The notes beneath the pieces were generated by a model. The model did no database searches and had not been told where the DNA came from. It was given only the letters and a program-made list of their open reading frames with translations. Both the position numbers and the translations under genes were made by a program. From Pseudovibrio exalbescens DSM 16456 (GTDB lineage Bacteria; Pseudomonadota; Alphaproteobacteria; Rhizobiales; Stappiaceae), in assembly GCF_000422785.1 (NCBI RefSeq), contig NZ_AUGS01000010.1:1-64000 (forward strand): a DNA stretch of 64,000 nucleotides, read 5' to 3'. Within the stretch, counting starts at the first letter, position 1; each line of letters begins with the position of its first letter. Shown here piece after piece: positions 61,254 through 64,000 of the stretch.

Positions 61254-64000
61254 GTGAGACGGTCGCGTTGTGGTGCCTTTTCTGTCGCCAAGTTCGGTAT
61301 CAGCCTCCTTTTTGCCAGTGCTTTGTTCCCATCACTTTCGCCGGCGGCTCACGCCGAGCCCGGCAATACTTATGATTGGACCCTGAACGTTAAGGACAAT
61401 GCGGAGTCAACTGGTGGTACCATGCCCAAGGCTGGTGACTACTTCTCCTATGACGTCGTGGTGACAAACGAACCGACTGATGGTGAAAACCGAAGGTCAC
61501 CGGAGACTGTGATCAGTCTTTCTGTCCCCTCGACCATTCAGTTGGTTGAGGTCTCAGGTCTGACATGTGGGACCGCATTGCCCGCCATTGGCCCGCAAGA
61601 TGTCTCTTGTACTATTCCTGAGCTTGAAGCTTTTGGTGCTGTTGCCTTCACGGTAACGATGCAAGCGAATGAAGAGTACACAACGGCGCGGATCATCAAC
61701 TTCCTCTCGGAAATTCCGGCAACGAACGACCCCGTCCCTGAAAACAACAGTCATACTGAGCCAACAACAATCGAGGCGGGCCCGGGCCCGGTTGAGCCTC
61801 CAGAGCCGGAAGTGACTGACCTCTCTCTTGAGGTCACAGGGCCCGTATCCGCCCCGTCGACCTCCAGCGTATCCTATGTCTTTACAACAGAAAATCGCGG
61901 TCCCGATGTAGCCAGCAATTGGAAGCTGTTTGTGCCGGAAGTCAACGGTCTTGAGTTCTCCAGCATACCAACGGGGTGTGCGCGCGTATCCGGCGGATAT
62001 GAATGTACCTTTTTTGGGAACATCGCAGCCAGCACGGCGGGAGACGTGAACCCACCTCGGTATAGTGTCACATTTACTGGGCGAGTAACGGAGGCTGGCA
62101 GTTCGGCGGGGTCAGAGCCCCTTCTTGAGATTTCTGGAACAGTCAGCGCCGTAAACGGAACGGATCCGGTTGCTGGCAATAACTCGGCATCAACCGAGAC
62201 CCGTGTTTCGCTGGGCACGGATGTGTCAATTGCTGCAGATGCCAAACCGATCGGGATTCTTGGCTATCCGAACAGCCTTGTTTTGACTGCTTCCTATCAG
62301 GGGGATGCCCCTGAAACTCTTGAACTACGCAGTGTGATACCCGAGGGTTACGGTGTAGCGCCGGGCGGATGGACAAGTGTGTCTGGTGGGTGGACTTGCG
62401 CGTTGAATTTGCGCGAGTTCGTATGTACGCGTCCAACGACAGGGTTGAGCAGTGCACCAAACTCGGCGGCGCTAGGCAGTGTCCGCCTTGAGCTTGAGGT
62501 GCTTGATGATCCCTCAGCGCCCAGTTACCGCCTGAAGGACGCTGTGCCGACTACGGCGACGATAAGCTCTACTGGACCGACGGAACTGGATCTTACAAAC
62601 AATACGGCTACGATCAGTCAGGACCTGCAGCGCCCGGATGTGCGTTGGCACCTACAGAAGACCATCTCCGACAATGGGCGAGTGCTGGCAACCGACGGTA
62701 TTGTTGTAGTCAGCCGCGGTGCTGACGGCTACGACTACACCTATGAGATCCAGGTTCGGAATGACGGCAATGTTGCATTTGATGGTGAACTGGTCGTAAC
62801 CGATGTAATACCTTCCGGTGTTCAGTTTCGTGGTTATTCCGGGACAGGGTGGACATGTAGCCCAACGGCCTCTGCTTCAGCCCCTCTGTCATCGCCAAGC
62901 CTGACTTGCAGCCGCGACCATTCCACTTCGCAATTGGAGCCGGACGCAACGACGGCACCGCTCGAACTGGTCGTGCGTTTTGAACAGGAAGGTTCGATTA
63001 CGAACCTGGCCACTGCCCGTGCTGTCGATTGGCCAGATGGGGATGGCTCGGGTGATGTAACCGTATCCAGCTTTGAGGTGCCGGACGCCGCGGACATTTC
63101 AGTAAATGCCACTGCCCTTGTGAATCCTGTGGTTACAGGCAGCCCGCAAACCATAAAAATGGAAGTAGTCAATGCGGGGCCCAACACCTCTAGCGATGTG
63201 GTTTTTTCGGCTGACTTTCCCTACCTTTTGAATAATCGAAGTGGTGGGGCGGGTGCCGGATTCCAAGATCTAACAGTTGTTCCCGGGTCCCAGACCAGCG
63301 GGTTTTCAGAGGGGAGTTGTGTAAACTCAAGCAGTGGTGCACGTGGCCGCCAACTGACCTGCACGCTGACAGAACTGCGACCATGTTCAGCCGGAGTGGA
63401 TTGTCCGATCATTCGGGCGGTTGTGTTACCCGGGGATGGACCAGCGAGCAGCCCCAACTCCCTTACAGTCACCGCTTTTGCCCAAGCCCGAGACCTGCCG
63501 GATCTGGTGACGGGAAATCAAGAAGCCACTGCGACATACACAACGATTGACCGCACTGATGTTGAGCTTGAGATAACGGCTTCTACGATGGAGCCAATAG
63601 CTGGCCGCGAATATGCGTATCAGGTAACCGTCGCCAACCCGAATACGGCTCGCTACGTCAATACAGCCGACGATGTTGTCGTGACACAAACCCTTCCCGC
63701 CGGTGTCCATTTCAAGCGTGTCGCTGGAGCGGTTTGTAATACAGCACCGACAGCGGATGCGCTCATAGTGGCGGGGAGCAACGACCAATTAGAGTGCAAT
63801 TTGGCGACTGTTTCTTCCGGTGAAGCGAAAAGCTACAGCGTCTACTTCGAAACCGTTAGACAGGCATCAGACCTGACTCTCGAAACCTCTGCGCAGGCCG
63901 TGAGCTCGACGGAAGATTTGGACCTCAGCAACAACGAGGACAGTCTGACACTGATGCAAAAGGCCGAACCTGCACTGGATTTGATCGTTAACAGTCAGGA
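61254..64000 (+). CDS. Large secreted DUF11-like repeat protein (N-terminal 915 residues, runs off the window)
   Basis: The open frame starts at GTG 61254 (AAAGAGA upstream) and has no stop before the window end. A signal peptide (KFGISLLFASALFPSLSPAAHA, cut near residue 34) directs export. After that come about six beta-rich repeats of roughly 145 residues, ending near 165, 309, 447, 600, 755 and 893, several with an N-N-S/T or similar turn (ENNSHT, GNNSAST, TNNTATI, SNNEDSL). Each repeat has a pair of cysteines about 8-17 residues apart (for example LTCGT and VSCTI; WTCAL and FVCTR), probably one disulphide each. VTNxGP/VRNDGN phrases match DUF11-type domains found in surface adhesins. Function unknown. 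Confidence 0.85.
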   Translation, partial: MRRSRCGAFSVAKFGISLLFASALFPSLSPAAHAEPGNTYDWTLNVKDNAESTGGTMPKAGDYFSYDVVVTNEPTDGENRRSPETVISLSVPSTIQLVEVSGLTCGTALPAIGPQDVSCTIPELEAFGAVAFTVTMQANEEYTTARIINFLSEIPATNDPVPENNSHTEPTTIEAGPGPVEPPEPEVTDLSLEVTGPVSAPSTSSVSYVFTTENRGPDVASNWKLFVPEVNGLEFSSIPTGCARVSGGYECTFFGNIAASTAGDVNPPRYSVTFTGRVTEAGSSAGSEPLLEISGTVSAVNGTDPVAGNNSASTETRVSLGTDVSIAADAKPIGILGYPNSLVLTASYQGDAPETLELRSVIPEGYGVAPGGWTSVSGGWTCALNLREFVCTRPTTGLSSAPNSAALGSVRLELEVLDDPSAPSYRLKDAVPTTATISSTGPTELDLTNNTATISQDLQRPDVRWHLQKTISDNGRVLATDGIVVVSRGADGYDYTYEIQVRNDGNVAFDGELVVTDVIPSGVQFRGYSGTGWTCSPTASASAPLSSPSLTCSRDHSTSQLEPDATTAPLELVVRFEQEGSITNLATARAVDWPDGDGSGDVTVSSFEVPDAADISVNATALVNPVVTGSPQTIKMEVVNAGPNTSSDVVFSADFPYLLNNRSGGAGAGFQDLTVVPGSQTSGFSEGSCVNSSSGARGRQLTCTLTELRPCSAGVDCPIIRAVVLPGDGPASSPNSLTVTAFAQARDLPDLVTGNQEATATYTTIDRTDVELEITASTMEPIAGREYAYQVTVANPNTARYVNTADDVVVTQTLPAGVHFKRVAGAVCNTAPTADALIVAGSNDQLECNLATVSSGEAKSYSVYFETVRQASDLTLETSAQAVSSTEDLDLSNNEDSLTLMQKAEPALDLIVNSQ

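Noticed and set aside
1-64000. CRISPR arrays, tRNA or rRNA genes, insertion sequences, prophage
   Set aside because: No regularly spaced repeats, cloverleaf-like segments, transposase or phage genes were seen by eye; a covariance-model search would be needed to exclude small RNAs.

Overview
The window reads as a chromosomal segment of a marine or brackish, osmotolerant alphaproteobacterium, probably of the Hyphomicrobiales or a near relative. This is inferred from gene content: two TRAP transporters, class I PHA synthase, a haem-uptake operon with RirA/Fur-like sites, the NAGGN osmolyte trio and a glycine betaine methyltransferase fusion. No rRNA, tRNA, CRISPR array, insertion sequence or prophage was seen. 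Gene density is high and most genes lie in compact operons next to their own regulator.

Layout. 1-1709: PTS-type dihydroxyacetone kinase (dhaK, partial dhaL). 2252-6732: a tryptophanase operon with a recognisable TnaC-type leader peptide, then tnaA, a TnaB-like permease, pdxY and ridA. 6851-15081: a complete sialic acid island (nanA divergent from nanR, siaPQM TRAP transporter, nanE, nanK, nagB, nagA). 15128-18527: haem uptake and degradation (IsdG-type monooxygenase, hmuTUV). 18792-22785: a BtsS/BtsR-like two-component system and its CstA/BtsT-family transporter, with three direct repeats matching the BtsR operator. 22930-23976: an M42 peptidase between two near-identical terminators. 24190-30739: an unassigned cluster: GntR regulator, 11-segment membrane protein, Tat-exported metallo-beta-lactamase-fold protein, COG0523 GTPase with an unknown N-terminal domain, and a divergent PAS/GAF-like sensor. 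30824-36311: an oligopeptide-type ABC transporter behind an aldehyde dehydrogenase remnant. 36883-40117: EamA transporter, DsbA-like protein, a wrbA gene with an in-frame stop, and a LysR regulator. 40451-42286: phaC. 42330-49599: osmoadaptation (MarR regulator, NAGGN trio, GSMT-SDMT fusion). 50576-59819: hexuronate catabolism (two GntR regulators, TRAP transporter, uxaA, uxaB, uxaC). 60196-64000: an unknown membrane protein and the first 915 residues of a large secreted repeat protein.

How the genes work together. The tna operon couples a PLP enzyme to PLP salvage (PdxY) and to removal of the 2-aminoacrylate it can release (RidA), under a tryptophan-sensing leader. The nan island carries sialic acid from uptake to fructose-6-phosphate. 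The uxa genes take galacturonate to 2-keto-3-deoxygluconate; the kinase and aldolase that would finish the route are not in the window. Several operons have a perfect hairpin between the first and second gene, fitting a design in which the abundant first product outlasts the rest of the message.

The best candidate for an undescribed system is the 24190-30739 cluster. The most striking regulatory elements are the TnaC leader (2334-2438) and the BtsR-type operator (21225-21273). All calls rest on reading the sequence and remembered family features; no database search was run.
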